NCBI RefSeq assembly: GCF_030010375.1
Contig: NZ_JASCRY010000002.1
Span: 558,001-622,000, forward strand
DNA: 64,000 bases
DNA from: Flavobacterium yafengii
GTDB lineage: Bacteria > Bacteroidota > Bacteroidia > Flavobacteriales > Flavobacteriaceae
Direction of reading: 5' to 3'
Positions 17,171 to 26,487 of the stretch are shown one piece after another. Within the stretch, counting starts at the first letter, position 1, and every line of letters starts with the position of its first letter. Under the pieces are notes generated by a model. It was given only the letters and a program-made list of their open reading frames with translations. It ran no database searches and had not been told where the DNA came from. Position numbers and translations under genes: made by a program.

Positions 17171-17205
17171 AAAAAAGCGTAAACTATTTTAGTTTACGCT
17201 TTTTT
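17171..17205. terminator. Bidirectional terminator between globin and fasciclin genes
   Basis: A perfect 15-bp stem, AAAAAAGCGTAAACT (17171-17185) and AGTTTACGCTTTTTT (17191-17205), with a 5-nt loop and A/T runs on both sides. It serves the convergent ends of the nos operon and the fasciclin gene. Confidence 0.9.
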
Positions 17206-17229
17206 CAATCTGGTAAAATGAATTAATAA

Positions 17230-17814
17230 TTATTTTGGAAGCAATACATCATTTATTACATGTATAATTCCGTTTGATGTTGGTATTGAAGCGACAATTT
17301 CGGAACCATTTACAAATACTTTGTCTCCTTTTTTTGTGATTTTTATTTTTCCGGCATTCACTTGTTCATATTCCTGCCCGTCTTGCATGTATTCGGTCTT
17401 TAGATTTCCAACGTAAGTGTGGTATTCTAATATATTTTTTAAATCATCTTTTTTCCCGGGTTCTAATAATCCTTCAAGAGTTCCCTTTGGAAGTTTATCA
17501 AAAGCAGCGTTTGTTGGTGCAAAAACTGTAAATGGCCCAGCATTGCTCAATACATCCACTAATCCTGCTGCTTTTACTGCTGTTACAAGAGTAGAGTGAT
17601 CTTTACTTCCTGAGGCTGTCTGAACGATATTTGGACTGGAAGTATCATCAACCACGGCAGACTGTCCGGTACCTTGGGTTGCTGTGGTTTCTGTTGTTGT
17701 TGGAGGGGAAGCTTCACTATTTTGTTTGCAACCAAAAATGGTAAAGAAACAAACGACTGCTACTAATTGAATTGATTTTTTCATAATTAAGGTTACTTTG
17801 GTTTTATATGGCAA
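17230..17814 (-). CDS. Fasciclin-domain lipoprotein
   Basis: Protein of 194 residues, or about 184 if translation starts at the internal Met at 17784 (MKKSIQLVAVVCFFTIFGC), which opens directly with the lipoprotein signal. A Thr/Ser/Pro-rich linker (about 30-60) leads to one fasciclin (FAS1) domain with the H1 box GPFTVFAPTNAAFDKLP and the C-terminal NGIIHVINDVLLPK (H2). FAS1 lipoproteins are surface or periplasmic adhesion-type proteins. A degenerate copy of the nitrogen-regulon palindrome lies just upstream (17842-17855), which suggests coregulation with nos. The exact role is unknown. Confidence 0.88.
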   Translation of the reverse strand: MPYKTKVTLIMKKSIQLVAVVCFFTIFGCKQNSEASPPTTTETTATQGTGQSAVVDDTSSPNIVQTASGSKDHSTLVTAVKAAGLVDVLSNAGPFTVFAPTNAAFDKLPKGTLEGLLEPGKKDDLKNILEYHTYVGNLKTEYMQDGQEYEQVNAGKIKITKKGDKVFVNGSEIVASIPTSNGIIHVINDVLLPK

Positions 17815-17841
17815 AGTACTTAATTATCAATTATTTATTCT

Positions 17842-17855
17842 ATGAGTTCAATCAT
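17842..17855. promoter_or_regulatory. Degenerate Crp/Fnr-type palindrome upstream of fasciclin gene
   Basis: ATGAGTTCAATCAT, one mismatch from ATGAY-N4-RTCAT. It lies 27 bp before the annotated fasciclin start and overlaps the stop codon of the next leftward gene. Confidence 0.4.
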
Positions 17856-19084
17856 AAAGGCGGGTTATTTTTAACTTTTTTGATTGAAAAATAAGTAATA
17901 AATCCTATTCCTAAAAGTAAAATTATTGCAACTGCAAAAAGAAGTTCATTTACATACGGAATAATAGTATAAGTGAACGATGCAACACCTTGAATAGCGA
18001 GAACCAACTCGTTTAATAGAACGCCAATGGAAAATAGAACTAAGCCAATTTTTATCTTTTTAGTAATGAAAATTAAATGATTGGCATAAATGTAAAACAA
18101 CAGAAACAACGAAATTACCGCCAATAAAACCAAGTGTAAATAGGCTATTACAATTGGTCTGAAACCAAAGGCAAGCTGGCTTAAAGATGGGATTGTTGAA
18201 CCCAATTGCAAGATGAATTTTATGCTTAATGCCAAACAGGAAAAGAGTAAGATGTAGCGTAATAAAAGCGCAAAGTTTTTCAAATACTCTTTTTTCGTTT
18301 GCACTAAAATGACAAGAAGTTTAAACCAGGCAAAAACCTGAATTATTGCAGCAAAAACGGTGATAGCGTAAAGCCAAATCGGTAAATCCAACCAAAGTGT
18401 GGATAAAAAATAGGCAGGAATACAAGAAATAGCAAACAGCTTAAAGGAATTGTCGTAAAAGGAATGTTCTGATTTTTTGAGGTTTAAAAAACCAAAAAAC
18501 AAACCGATGCAACCAAAGAAAAACCAACCGTTATATTGAAAATGAAGAAAATAATAAATAGATGCTAAATATAAATCCTGTATGACATTTTTACTGGCCA
18601 TCATATAAGCCAAGTAAAAAGTCCCAAAAGAGGAAATAATATTAAAAAATAAGGCGGCCTTAAACCAGTTTATTGCGGCAAAATCAGCATCCAGTTTTCT
18701 CAAATCTTTGATGTAATAATAGCCAAAAACATAGGAAACCAGAATCGATACCGTTGAGAAAAATATAGAAATCATCCCGTATCCCTGAATAATAAAGAAA
18801 ATCAGCATCCCGTAAGAACAAATGAGATTGGCTATAATTATTTTTTGGTATTTATGGACTTGAAAGTCGGTGGTTTTATTCTGAAGATAATACACCATTA
18901 ATGTCATCAATGTATGACTGATCCATCCTGAAAATGCAAAATGGGAATGGGAATGTAAGATGTTTTTTTGATTGAAATAAGGAAATTCAAAACCAATTTT
19001 ATAACGCATTAAAACGCCAAGAGCGGCAACGATGCAAAGATTTAACAAGGAAAATTTAAGCCAAAACTGTATGTTTAATTTCAT
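17852..19084 (-). CDS. Multi-TM membrane protein with heme-copper-oxidase-like His motifs, function unknown
   Basis: Protein of 410 residues from ATG 19084 (the start at 19135 would run 47 bp into the crp gene), with roughly 11-12 hydrophobic segments. The first loop region holds ILHSHSHFAFSGW near residue 44, which resembles the HAHYAFWG motif of NorB, and later TMs hold YFLHFQYNGWFFFG and IAYLHLVLLA. The histidine pair of the binuclear centre (the HH of NorB) is not seen, so it is probably not an active oxidase; it might bind heme. It starts 4 bp after the Crp/Fnr gene ends, so the two form an operon. I do not recognise a named family. Confidence 0.75.
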   Translation of the reverse strand: MKLNIQFWLKFSLLNLCIVAALGVLMRYKIGFEFPYFNQKNILHSHSHFAFSGWISHTLMTLMVYYLQNKTTDFQVHKYQKIIIANLICSYGMLIFFIIQGYGMISIFFSTVSILVSYVFGYYYIKDLRKLDADFAAINWFKAALFFNIISSFGTFYLAYMMASKNVIQDLYLASIYYFLHFQYNGWFFFGCIGLFFGFLNLKKSEHSFYDNSFKLFAISCIPAYFLSTLWLDLPIWLYAITVFAAIIQVFAWFKLLVILVQTKKEYLKNFALLLRYILLFSCLALSIKFILQLGSTIPSLSQLAFGFRPIVIAYLHLVLLAVISLFLLFYIYANHLIFITKKIKIGLVLFSIGVLLNELVLAIQGVASFTYTIIPYVNELLFAVAIILLLGIGFITYFSIKKVKNNPPL

Positions 19085-19088
19085 TTTT

Positions 19089-19682
19089 TTAATAAAATAT
19101 TTTGTGATTAATGATGTCAACTTTATTGCAATCATTCATTTTTGAAAAAACACGAATCACCGTTTCGACTCTCAAACCGGTAAAATTTGCAATTTCCTGA
19201 CGCGTGTAAGGAACTAATACTTTGTTGCCGGTACATTCGGATTTTCTTTTGTGTGTGTTCAAAAAGGCAAGAATTCTAAACTCCGGTTTCTGGTTGATGA
19301 TCTCTTTTGAAGTATTGGATTTTGAGTGAATTTTATTGGCAAGTAAAACCAAAAATGTTTTTTGGATTACGGGATATTCGTCAAGAATTTTTAAAAATTT
19401 ATCTTTTGATAATTTTATGATAGTGCTGTCCTGAATGCAAATCGCTTTAGATGGATACGGTTGGTCAATAAATAAAGGGGGTTCGCCAAAACTCTCTCCT
19501 ATACAAAAAAGCCCCTGAGTAAACTCTTTTCCTTCGTCATTTGAGTTAAACATTCTCACGCTTCCATCAATGATTTGATAATAAAAATGGGCTATTTCAT
19601 CTTCCTGAAAAATAACTTCATTTTTTTTGTATTTTTTGGCAACAGCACCCCATGAGAACAATAAATCTATGTCTATTTGCAT
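19089..19682 (-). CDS. Crp/Fnr-family transcription regulator
   Basis: Protein of 197 residues with an N-terminal cyclic-nucleotide-binding-like beta-roll (about 15-120, with GESFGEPPLF near 69) and a C-terminal winged HTH (TRQEIANFTGLRVETVIRVFSKM at about 162-184). The N-terminal FNR iron-sulfur cysteines are absent, so oxygen sensing by an Fe-S cluster is unlikely; heme- or ligand-based sensing as in DNR/NNR-type proteins is possible. It lies in the nos region and has the ATGAT-N4-ATCAT palindrome in its own upstream region. It is the best candidate regulator of the nir, nor and nos genes. Confidence 0.9.
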   Translation of the reverse strand: MQIDIDLLFSWGAVAKKYKKNEVIFQEDEIAHFYYQIIDGSVRMFNSNDEGKEFTQGLFCIGESFGEPPLFIDQPYPSKAICIQDSTIIKLSKDKFLKILDEYPVIQKTFLVLLANKIHSKSNTSKEIINQKPEFRILAFLNTHKRKSECTGNKVLVPYTRQEIANFTGLRVETVIRVFSKMNDCNKVDIINHKIFY

Positions 19683-19777
19683 AATTAAATTGGAATTAAT
19701 TATAGTTTATTAGCAATAAAAAAAAGGCGAAAATTTGCAACGAATACAAATATAATTTTTATAAAATCAATAGGAAT

Positions 19778-19791
19778 ATGATTGAAATCAT
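19778..19791. promoter_or_regulatory. Crp/Fnr-type palindrome upstream of the crp gene
   Basis: ATGATTGAAATCAT, a perfect ATGAT/ATCAT inverted repeat, 95 bp before the crp start. It suggests autoregulation. Flanks (T before, AAA after) match the nos site. Confidence 0.65.
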
Positions 19792-19948
19792 AAAATATGA
19801 TCAGAAAAAAGTATTGGTTTACTAAAATTTCACATAAAAAAATAATGGCTAAAGTATTTTATTAAAGTAGTATAGCATATGATATTTATCAGTTTTTATA
19901 GTTTTTTGTTTCTCAACTTTTGTGGTTTATTTATTAAATCATTCAGGC

Positions 19949-21028
19949 ATGACAACATTTAAACCACTTCATACTTTTCATATCCCGGTTATGGGACTCC
20001 CTTATACGATTGATAGTCCGATACGAGTGGTGAAGTATGGAACTTCATCCGTGGTTTCAATTATGGATGATGAACTTATCGAAAAAATGAATGCTTTTTA
20101 CTGCAAGAAATTCGATTTACGGTATCAGGAAATTACCCGAAAAAATACATGATTATAGCGCAGAACGAATTACTTCTTATTTGAATTTGGTAGACAAAAT
20201 CGTCAAGGAAAAACCCAAAAATTTCAAAACGGAATTATCCGAAAGCAAATCAGCTTTGGAAAATTACATCGCCATGCTGCCCAACACACCAGAGCATTAT
20301 TGACTGGAGCCAAAGAAGATGATTTGTATTTAAGTCATATTTCGCCGTTGGGAATTCCTTTCAATACGTTGCGAGAAACGACGAATGAAAAATTGAAATT
20401 GAAACGAATTGAGGAAAGCAAAGCGGGGGTTCGTGTCCAAAACGATTTTTGGCGTTAAGCAAAGAATACGACGCGAAAGGAATTTGTACGTCTTCCAAGA
20501 AATACCAAGACTTGAAACTGGAAGAATTACTACTTGAAAAAGATATTTTAACTGCAGCAGTTTTCGAAAAAAGAAAAACAGTATTACTGAAAAAAAACTT
20601 GTCTTTGTGTGGGTTTAGCCAATGCTTCGTATCTTGAAAATGACATTAAGATAAAAGGGCAGGTGCAAGGCGTAATCATTTGTCCAGGGCCCAACATGGC
20701 GTATTTTGACCAAGAAGTTTCACTGTCTAAAATGGTACAGCATATTTATGAAAACGCTTCTGTGTTGACGGTTATCAATCGACCAAATCTATTTGTCAAA
20801 GAGTTAAAAATGTATTTGGATTATCTGAAAAATGAAATTTCAGCGGTTACTGAAGAAATAACTTTGGGACAAATTAAAAAATGGAATTCGTTTAAAAATA
20901 ATTTGCTTTTAGGAATTGGATATTATGAGGATTTATTTTCAGCAACTCCCTTTTTCGAAAGCACTAAAAATGAGATTTTCAGTCAATTCGATATTTATAA
21001 AAGCGAACTGATTTCTTTATTCGCATAA
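19949..21028 (+). pseudogene. Broken conserved Bacteroidetes gene (unknown function)
   Basis: A chain of collinear fragments in changing frames: MTTFKPLHTFHIPVMGLPYT to QEIT (19949-20140), IHDYSAERITSYLN to AMLPNTPEH (to about 20300), LTGAKEDDLYLSHISPLGIP to SKAG (to about 20430), ALSKEYDAKGICTSSKKYQD to about 20590, and GLANASYLENDIKIKGQ to SELISLFA* (20609-21028). At least four frameshifts are needed. Intact relatives that I recall are about 600 residues, so a large central part also seems deleted between AMLPN and LTGAK. It ends 12 bp into the 3' end of nadB on the other strand. Confidence 0.75.
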
Positions 21029-22552
21029 ATCGTAGACTTTCATAAAACCACCACGGTTATCTTTCCGTTCAATGGAGTGCTGTACAATTAAATTCCCAAT
21101 AGTAATCATGTTTAGTAATTCGTACAGCGCAACACTAATTTGATGGGTTTTACTAATTTCTTCCATTTCATTTTTCCAATGTAAAAGCTGTTCTTTGGCT
21201 TTCGGTAAATCCAATTCATTTCGCACAATTCCTGCATTCTGACGCATCAAAAGCTGTAATTTGGCTTCCATTTTAGCCAAATAATCCGAACTGATTTTAG
21301 GTTTTTCAGCAGATTCCCAATTCGAGATAATCCCATTGAATTGGCTTTTTTCAATAGAAACATGAGCCAAATAATCATAAATTTTCTCTGAATATACGAG
21401 CGCTTCCAACAAGGAATTAGAGGCTAATCTATTGGCACCATGTAATCCTGTACGGGAACATTCGCCACAGGCAAATAAATTTTCTATAGATGTTTTTCCG
21501 TTTTTATCAACTGTAATTCCGCCACACAAATAATGCTGTGCGGGAACCACGGGAATCCAGTCTTTTGCTATATCAATCCCAATGCTTTTGCAACGCTCAT
21601 AAATCATGGGAAAGTGCTTGATAAAAGCGTATAAATCCAGATGGGTACAATCTAAATAAACGCAATCGTCTCCTGATTTTTTTAGTTCCAAATCAATGCT
21701 TTGCGAAACGATATCTCTGGATGCTAATTCGCCTCTTTCATCATAATTCATCATAAACCGAAGTCCTTTTTGGGTACGCAAATACGCTCCAAAACCTCGA
21801 ACGGCCTCCGAAATTAAAAATTTAGATCCTGCTGAAGCATCATATAAAGCGGTAGGATGAAATTGAATGAATTCCATGTCTTTGATAGCGGCATTTGCAC
21901 GAAAAGCCATGGCAATACCATCTCCGGTTGCTATAACTGGATTGGTGGTATGACCGTAAAGATGGCCTATTCCACCAGTGGCCAGCACCGTAAAATCAGA
22001 TTTGAATGTGATAATTTCGTTTGTTTTTTCATGCAAGGCATAAGCGCCAAAACAGTGATTGTTTTGGGTTATCAAATCAAGAGCAAAATAATGATTCAGA
22101 ACGGTTATGTTTTCTTTTTGATGCACTTGCTCTAAAATGGCACGCTCAATTTCATAACCCGTTTGGTCTTTATGATGTACCACCCTGTTGCGTGAATGGC
22201 CGCCTTCTTTGCCTAAATCAAAATTTCCTTTGACCGTTTTATCAAATTTGGCACCCCACGCTATGAGTTCTTTCAATCGTTTCGGGCCTTTGGTGACGAC
22301 CATTTTGACGACATCAACATCACACAAACCATCTCCGCAAATGAGGGTGTCGTCAATGTGTTTTTGATACGAATCTTCGGTTTCGTCAGTGACAATGGCA
22401 ATCCCGCCTTGCGCATATTTTGTATTGGATTCATCTTCGTTCGACTTGGTAATTATCGTGATTTTTCTATCAGGAAATCGTTCTGCAATTTTTATGGCAA
22501 AAGTCAATCCTGCCACGCCAGAACCAATGATTAAGTAATTTGTAGCAATCAT
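21017..22552 (-). CDS. nadB: L-aspartate oxidase
   Basis: FAD flavoprotein of 511 residues, of normal length. Motifs are the N-terminal dinucleotide fold LIIGSGVAGLTFA at 7-19, the substrate loop HSRNRVVHHKD near 119, TGGIGHLYGHTTNP near 194, and the CGGITVD and ACGECSRTGLHGANRLASNSLLEALV region near 345-385. It oxidises L-aspartate to iminoaspartate, the first step of de novo NAD synthesis. Its ATG overlaps the nadA stop by one base, so the pair is translationally coupled. Confidence 0.97.
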   Translation of the reverse strand: MIATNYLIIGSGVAGLTFAIKIAERFPDRKITIITKSNEDESNTKYAQGGIAIVTDETEDSYQKHIDDTLICGDGLCDVDVVKMVVTKGPKRLKELIAWGAKFDKTVKGNFDLGKEGGHSRNRVVHHKDQTGYEIERAILEQVHQKENITVLNHYFALDLITQNNHCFGAYALHEKTNEIITFKSDFTVLATGGIGHLYGHTTNPVIATGDGIAMAFRANAAIKDMEFIQFHPTALYDASAGSKFLISEAVRGFGAYLRTQKGLRFMMNYDERGELASRDIVSQSIDLELKKSGDDCVYLDCTHLDLYAFIKHFPMIYERCKSIGIDIAKDWIPVVPAQHYLCGGITVDKNGKTSIENLFACGECSRTGLHGANRLASNSLLEALVYSEKIYDYLAHVSIEKSQFNGIISNWESAEKPKISSDYLAKMEAKLQLLMRQNAGIVRNELDLPKAKEQLLHWKNEMEEISKTHQISVALYELLNMITIGNLIVQHSIERKDNRGGFMKVYDLCE

Positions 22553-23481
22553 TATTTTGATAATTCAAGCATTCGTTCAATGGGAACTAAGGCTTTTTTT
22601 CTAATATTTTCAGGGACATCAATTTCCGGGCTTTCAGTAAGCAAGCAATCATACACTTTTTGTAATGTATTCATTTTCATGTAGCCACATTCGCTGCAAG
22701 CACAGGTGTTATCCTCTTTTGCAGGAGCCGGAATCAATATTTTATGCGGGACTTCCTGTTGCATTTTATGTAAAATTCCCGCTTCGGTAGCCACAATAAA
22801 TTGATTGTTCGGATTTGTTTTTACATAGTCAATCATCCCTGCTGTTGAACCAATATAGCTTGCTGTTTGCAGAATATGTGTTTCCGATTCGGGATGTGCA
22901 ATGATGCTTGCATCAGGAAATTGTTTATGGACTTCGATTAATTTATCCAGCGAAAAAGCTTCATGAACCACACAGGAACCATCCCAAAGCAGCATGTCTC
23001 TTCCTGTTTTGCTGATGATGTATTTTCCTAAATTCTTATCCGGTGCAAAAATAATGGGCGTTTCTTTGGGAATGGATTCCACTATTTTCAAAGCATTCGA
23101 TGAGGTACAGACAATATCACTCAACGCTTTAATTTCGGCAGAACAATTCACGTAAGTGATGACAATATGATCGGGATGTTCATCAATTAATTTTTTGAAT
23201 AAATCCGGTGGACACGATTCCGCCAGTGAGCAACCTGCTTTCAAATCGGGCAGAATTACTTTCTTTGTCGGGTTTAATATTTTGGCAGTTTCGGCCATAA
23301 AATGTACGCCGGCAAAAAGGATGATATCGGCATCCACTTTCATGGCTTCTTGTGATAATCCCAAGCTGTCACCCACATAATCTGCAATATCCTGAATATC
23401 GGCTTCTTGATAATAATGGGCTAAAATAACCGCATTTTTCTCTTTTTTCAATTCCAGTATGCGCTCTTTAAGATTTTTCAT
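22552..23481 (-). CDS. nadA: Quinolinate synthase
   Basis: Protein of 309 residues. It has the three cysteines of the [4Fe-4S] cluster in [13 protein letters not shown] near residue 85, YVNCSAEIK near 110 and [12 protein letters not shown] near 260, plus the substrate motif [19 protein letters not shown] at 21-39. It condenses iminoaspartate with dihydroxyacetone phosphate to quinolinate, working with NadB encoded directly downstream. Normal length, no defect. Confidence 0.97.
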   Translation of the reverse strand: MKNLKERILELKKEKNAVILAHYYQEADIQDIADYVGDSLGLSQEAMKVDADIILFAGVHFMAETAKILNPTKKVILPDLKAGCSLAESCPPDLFKKLIDEHPDHIVITYVNCSAEIKALSDIVCTSSNALKIVESIPKETPIIFAPDKNLGKYIISKTGRDMLLWDGSCVVHEAFSLDKLIEVHKQFPDASIIAHPESETHILQTASYIGSTAGMIDYVKTNPNNQFIVATEAGILHKMQQEVPHKILIPAPAKEDNTCACSECGYMKMNTLQKVYDCLLTESPEIDVPENIRKKALVPIERMLELSK

Positions 23482-23554
23482 TAGTTAAGTTTAAAAAAAA
23501 CATCATTTGTTATGCATTCCCACTTCAAATTTTAGAAGCGGATTTTATAGTGTA

Positions 23555-24814
23555 TTACACTGGAATAATTTCGTTTTTCTGTTGAAGTGTAGTTTTTAAG
23601 TCTGTTATAAAAGCCATCAAATGGTCTATTTCGACATGATCCATAATTACAATTTTGTACCATTGATTATTTCCGTCGTGTTTTTGGGGAACCAAATCGA
23701 ATTTTTTCACTAATTCTGGCGTAATATATTCGGCTTGAATGGTTGCAATATTCATGAAAGGTTCTCTGAAATACTTCACGTGTAACGCATCTAATTGTTC
23801 ACACAACCATTCTGTTCTCATTTGTAAAATCCGAATTTTTTCACACCATCCAAATGGGCCGTACGTAAATAATATCATCCAAACCGCTACGGCATTTGCA
23901 CCAGAACGGCTTCCGCAGAGCGTCAAATCCATTCCTTCGACATATTCGGCTTCTTTTGTCAAAACATTTTCGATTAATCCCTTTCGACAAATAAAAACTC
24001 CCGTTCCATAAGGAGCCTGAAGCATTTTGTGCGCATCGATGGTGATGGAACTGATTTTTGGGTTTTCAAAATTGATTTCGGAGGCTTTATTGCTAAACGG
24101 ATATACAAAACCACCATAAGCGGCATCAATATGTAATTTGTATTTTAAGTCGTGTTTTTCGAGAATTTCAATATAATCATTCGGGTTATCAATCGCGCCA
24201 AACATCGTCGTTCCCATATTAGAAACTACGATAAAATATTTTTTTCCGCGTTTTTTAGCATTGATAATACTATTTTCTAGCGCGAATATATCAATAGAGC
24301 GGGTTTCGAAATCAACAGGGATTTTTAACCAATCCAGCATCAATACATTGGCCGCTTTCGGAATGGAATAATGGGTATCTTCTGACGCTATTATAGCAAT
24401 TTCGGACAGACTCGTATTCAGTTTGTTCATGAAATAGTTGCGATACATCCAAATGGCCTGAATATTCGCTTCGGTGCCACCAGGAGCAATATAACCGTCA
24501 AAGGAATTGGGTTCAGCTTTAAAAACATCAACGGCGAGCACATTCAAAACTTCTCGTTCTATTTCCTGTGTTCCTCTGAAAGCTTTTTCAGAAGTGCCAA
24601 AAGTATGGCAGCCAATATGATTGGGATTGGCAACATAGGTTTGTAAAATGGGCGCATCTTTTAGAAATTGAGCATCTTCATTGAATACTTTTCCATCTAA
24701 CTTGGATGCAGGATACCCCAAAGAGGCATCATGAGAGAAATTCACATTCTCGCCTAATGCTTTTTGAATGCGAATTTGCCTTTCTGTTGGGGTGATTTTT
24801 TTCCAGAATTGCAT
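23555..24814 (-). CDS. PLP-dependent group II amino-acid decarboxylase
   Basis: Protein of 419 residues from ATG 24814 (MQFWKKITPTERQ), preferred over a non-ATG start at 24832. PLP-binding lysine is in TIDAHKMLQAPYG near residue 255, with the cofactor-stacking histidine in ASEDTHYS near 153 and HIDAAYGGFVYPF near 217. The family includes histidine, glutamate and tyrosine/DOPA decarboxylases; the aminotransferase-like small-domain length fits a histidine-decarboxylase-like enzyme, but the substrate cannot be fixed from sequence alone. It stands 73 bp upstream of nadA on the same strand. Confidence 0.85.
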   Translation of the reverse strand: MQFWKKITPTERQIRIQKALGENVNFSHDASLGYPASKLDGKVFNEDAQFLKDAPILQTYVANPNHIGCHTFGTSEKAFRGTQEIEREVLNVLAVDVFKAEPNSFDGYIAPGGTEANIQAIWMYRNYFMNKLNTSLSEIAIIASEDTHYSIPKAANVLMLDWLKIPVDFETRSIDIFALENSIINAKKRGKKYFIVVSNMGTTMFGAIDNPNDYIEILEKHDLKYKLHIDAAYGGFVYPFSNKASEINFENPKISSITIDAHKMLQAPYGTGVFICRKGLIENVLTKEAEYVEGMDLTLCGSRSGANAVAVWMILFTYGPFGWCEKIRILQMRTEWLCEQLDALHVKYFREPFMNIATIQAEYITPELVKKFDLVPQKHDGNNQWYKIVIMDHVEIDHLMAFITDLKTTLQQKNEIIPV

Positions 24815-25114
24815 GATTACTATTTTTACCAAAGCTACATGCTAAAAAAATCAGAAAATATGATAAATGTTAGGTTTTGGTTTTAAAAAATAGAAATTTT
24901 ATAAGCGTAATTTTGATAGCGTGGATTCAGCAAATTGCGCAAAGTCAGAGAAATTTGCGCAGCCTTAACGAGAAAATTATTTAGAGGGAAACTTTGTGGA
25001 GTGGTGGTAATCAAATCCGAGTCATATGAGAAAGCCAAAGTCATACTTTATGCAAACTGCACTTGTATCCTGTTTTTATTTTATTACATTTAACATGAAC
25101 TTTATTATAAAAAA
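24815..25114. other. Intergenic region, divergent between decarboxylase and unknown gene
   Basis: No ORF. It holds an 8-bp inverted repeat TGCGCAAA (24936-24943) / TTTGCGCA (24954-24961) inside sequence of the GCGCAAAG type, which is a common decayed interspersed repeat in Flavobacteria, as I remember. No promoter could be assigned. Confidence 0.45.
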
Positions 25115-25888
25115 ATGTCAGAAGCTAAATTAACGATAAAAATAGAAAATAAAAGACCTGTTGAATTAACTGATTTTACGGATTCTTTTAGTTCATTGGG
25201 AAGTCAATATTATAAATTTTTATCTGAAAATGATTCTTTCAGTTTAAAGCCAGAAACTAAACTTTATATAAAAGAGATAAAATCTGGAAGTATAATTACT
25301 GAATTGTCTGATTTAGTTCCTTTAGTTCTTCCGTTTGTTGAGAATTCAAATTCAGTAATTGATTTTACTGCATTCTTAAAAATGGGGTTTGATTATTTTT
25401 TAGGAAAAACAGAGGTAAAACCTAAAGATTTTGATTTAAAAGATTGCAATAATTTTAATAACATTATTAAACCGGTTGCAAAAGATAACGGTTCAAACAT
25501 GATTTTTAATGGAGACTTTAATTTTGGGGCTGTTACAATAAATATGAATTTCAATAGTATTGAAGCTAATGCTATTCAAAATGGAATTTTACGTGAAAAA
25601 GAAAAACTAAAAGAGCCAGAAAAAAGAAAAGAAAGTAAAGTTCTATTTTATTGGGATTCAGCTAAATATGATGATAAGTCAAAAGCGATTGATAGAGGAT
25701 TTATAGACTCAATTTATGGCTCCGCTTTAAAAGTAATTTTTGACGATCCAACTACAAAAAGCAGAATGTTAGATATTGAAGAAAATCCATTTCATTTAGC
25801 TTATATTGTAGATGTGGAAGTTTTAGAAATAAAAAATTTACCTTCTGTTTATAAGGTTTTAGCTTTACACGAGGCTTTTCCAAAATAG
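25115..25888 (+). CDS. Conserved-looking hypothetical protein
   Basis: Protein of 257 residues that I do not recognise. The N-terminal part (about 1-110) alternates strands and helices and holds YIKEIKSGSIITELSDLVPLVLPF near residue 67, then a hydrophobic helix VIDFTAFLKMGFDYFL. A middle stretch rich in N/F (FNGDFNFGAVTINMNFN near 141) could be beta-structured. A charged linker (about 170-185) leads to a second domain with VLFYWDSAKYD and VIFDDPTTKSRML. No signal peptide and no TM segment. It is a monocistronic orphan between a decarboxylase and an Rrf2 regulator, and is unusually AT-rich. A function is not inferred. Confidence 0.8.
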   Translation: MSEAKLTIKIENKRPVELTDFTDSFSSLGSQYYKFLSENDSFSLKPETKLYIKEIKSGSIITELSDLVPLVLPFVENSNSVIDFTAFLKMGFDYFLGKTEVKPKDFDLKDCNNFNNIIKPVAKDNGSNMIFNGDFNFGAVTINMNFNSIEANAIQNGILREKEKLKEPEKRKESKVLFYWDSAKYDDKSKAIDRGFIDSIYGSALKVIFDDPTTKSRMLDIEENPFHLAYIVDVEVLEIKNLPSVYKVLALHEAFPK

Positions 25889-25988
25889 CTCTAACTTGGT
25901 ATAAGCACACATAAAATAGCTCCAATGCACCAAAAACAGGTAGACCTTGTGATAAAAAACAGTTTTGTAAATATAAGATTACTTTTAA

Positions 25989-26423
25989 TTAATACCGCAA
26001 GAAAGTATCGCCAGATTTTATTCCCATTGCTAATTCTTCTAGATTGGTGTTTTCGAGCATGAAAGCCAATTCATTTCTGATGGACTTAAATTTATCGTGA
26101 ACCGGACAAGGATGATCCTCGGAGCAGTGACTTAATCCCAGACCACAACCGGTAAAAACGCGATCTCCATCTAATGCAGTTACTATTTGGGATAGTTTTA
26201 TTTGGCTCATGGATTCTTTCGGGATTTCAAATCCGCCACCAACGCCTTTAATGGAATGGATGATGTTATCCTTGGATAGTATTTGTAAAATTTTGGCCGT
26301 AAAAGCCTCTGGCGAATCTATTTTTTTAGCAATATCTCTAAGCCCAACTCTATTATTTTGATAGGATTCTGATGCTATAAAAATGGTGGCTCGGATTCCG
26401 TATTCACAGGTTTTAGAAAACAT
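25989..26423 (-). CDS. Rrf2-family regulator with three cysteines (NsrR/IscR-like)
   Basis: Protein of 144 residues: winged HTH (about 1-70, with RDIAKKIDSPEAFTAKILQ as recognition region) and a C-terminal cluster loop CGLGLSHCSEDHPC near residue 93 with three Cys spaced x6 and x5. This is the Fe-S ligand pattern of NsrR/IscR regulators; NsrR senses NO. It is the last gene of the leftward ric-nrdD-nrdG-copD-hemerythrin group, which fits an NO-sensing role. IscR-type function is the alternative, but no isc/suf genes are near. Confidence 0.88.
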   Translation of the reverse strand: MFSKTCEYGIRATIFIASESYQNNRVGLRDIAKKIDSPEAFTAKILQILSKDNIIHSIKGVGGGFEIPKESMSQIKLSQIVTALDGDRVFTGCGLGLSHCSEDHPCPVHDKFKSIRNELAFMLENTNLEELAMGIKSGDTFLRY

Positions 26424-26487
26424 AATTGTTTTTTTACAAATTTATAGAAATAAGTGCTATTCTTTATTCTTTGGGTTGGCTATTTTT

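Noticed and set aside
17852..19135. NnrS or a functional heme-copper oxidase as identity of the membrane protein
   Set aside because: Only one HCO-like motif is visible and the binuclear-centre histidine pair is absent; NnrS motifs are not apparent.
24936..24961. Hairpin upstream of the orphan gene as a riboswitch or terminator
   Set aside because: It is a GCGCAAA repeat of a type common in flavobacterial intergenic DNA, with no T tract.
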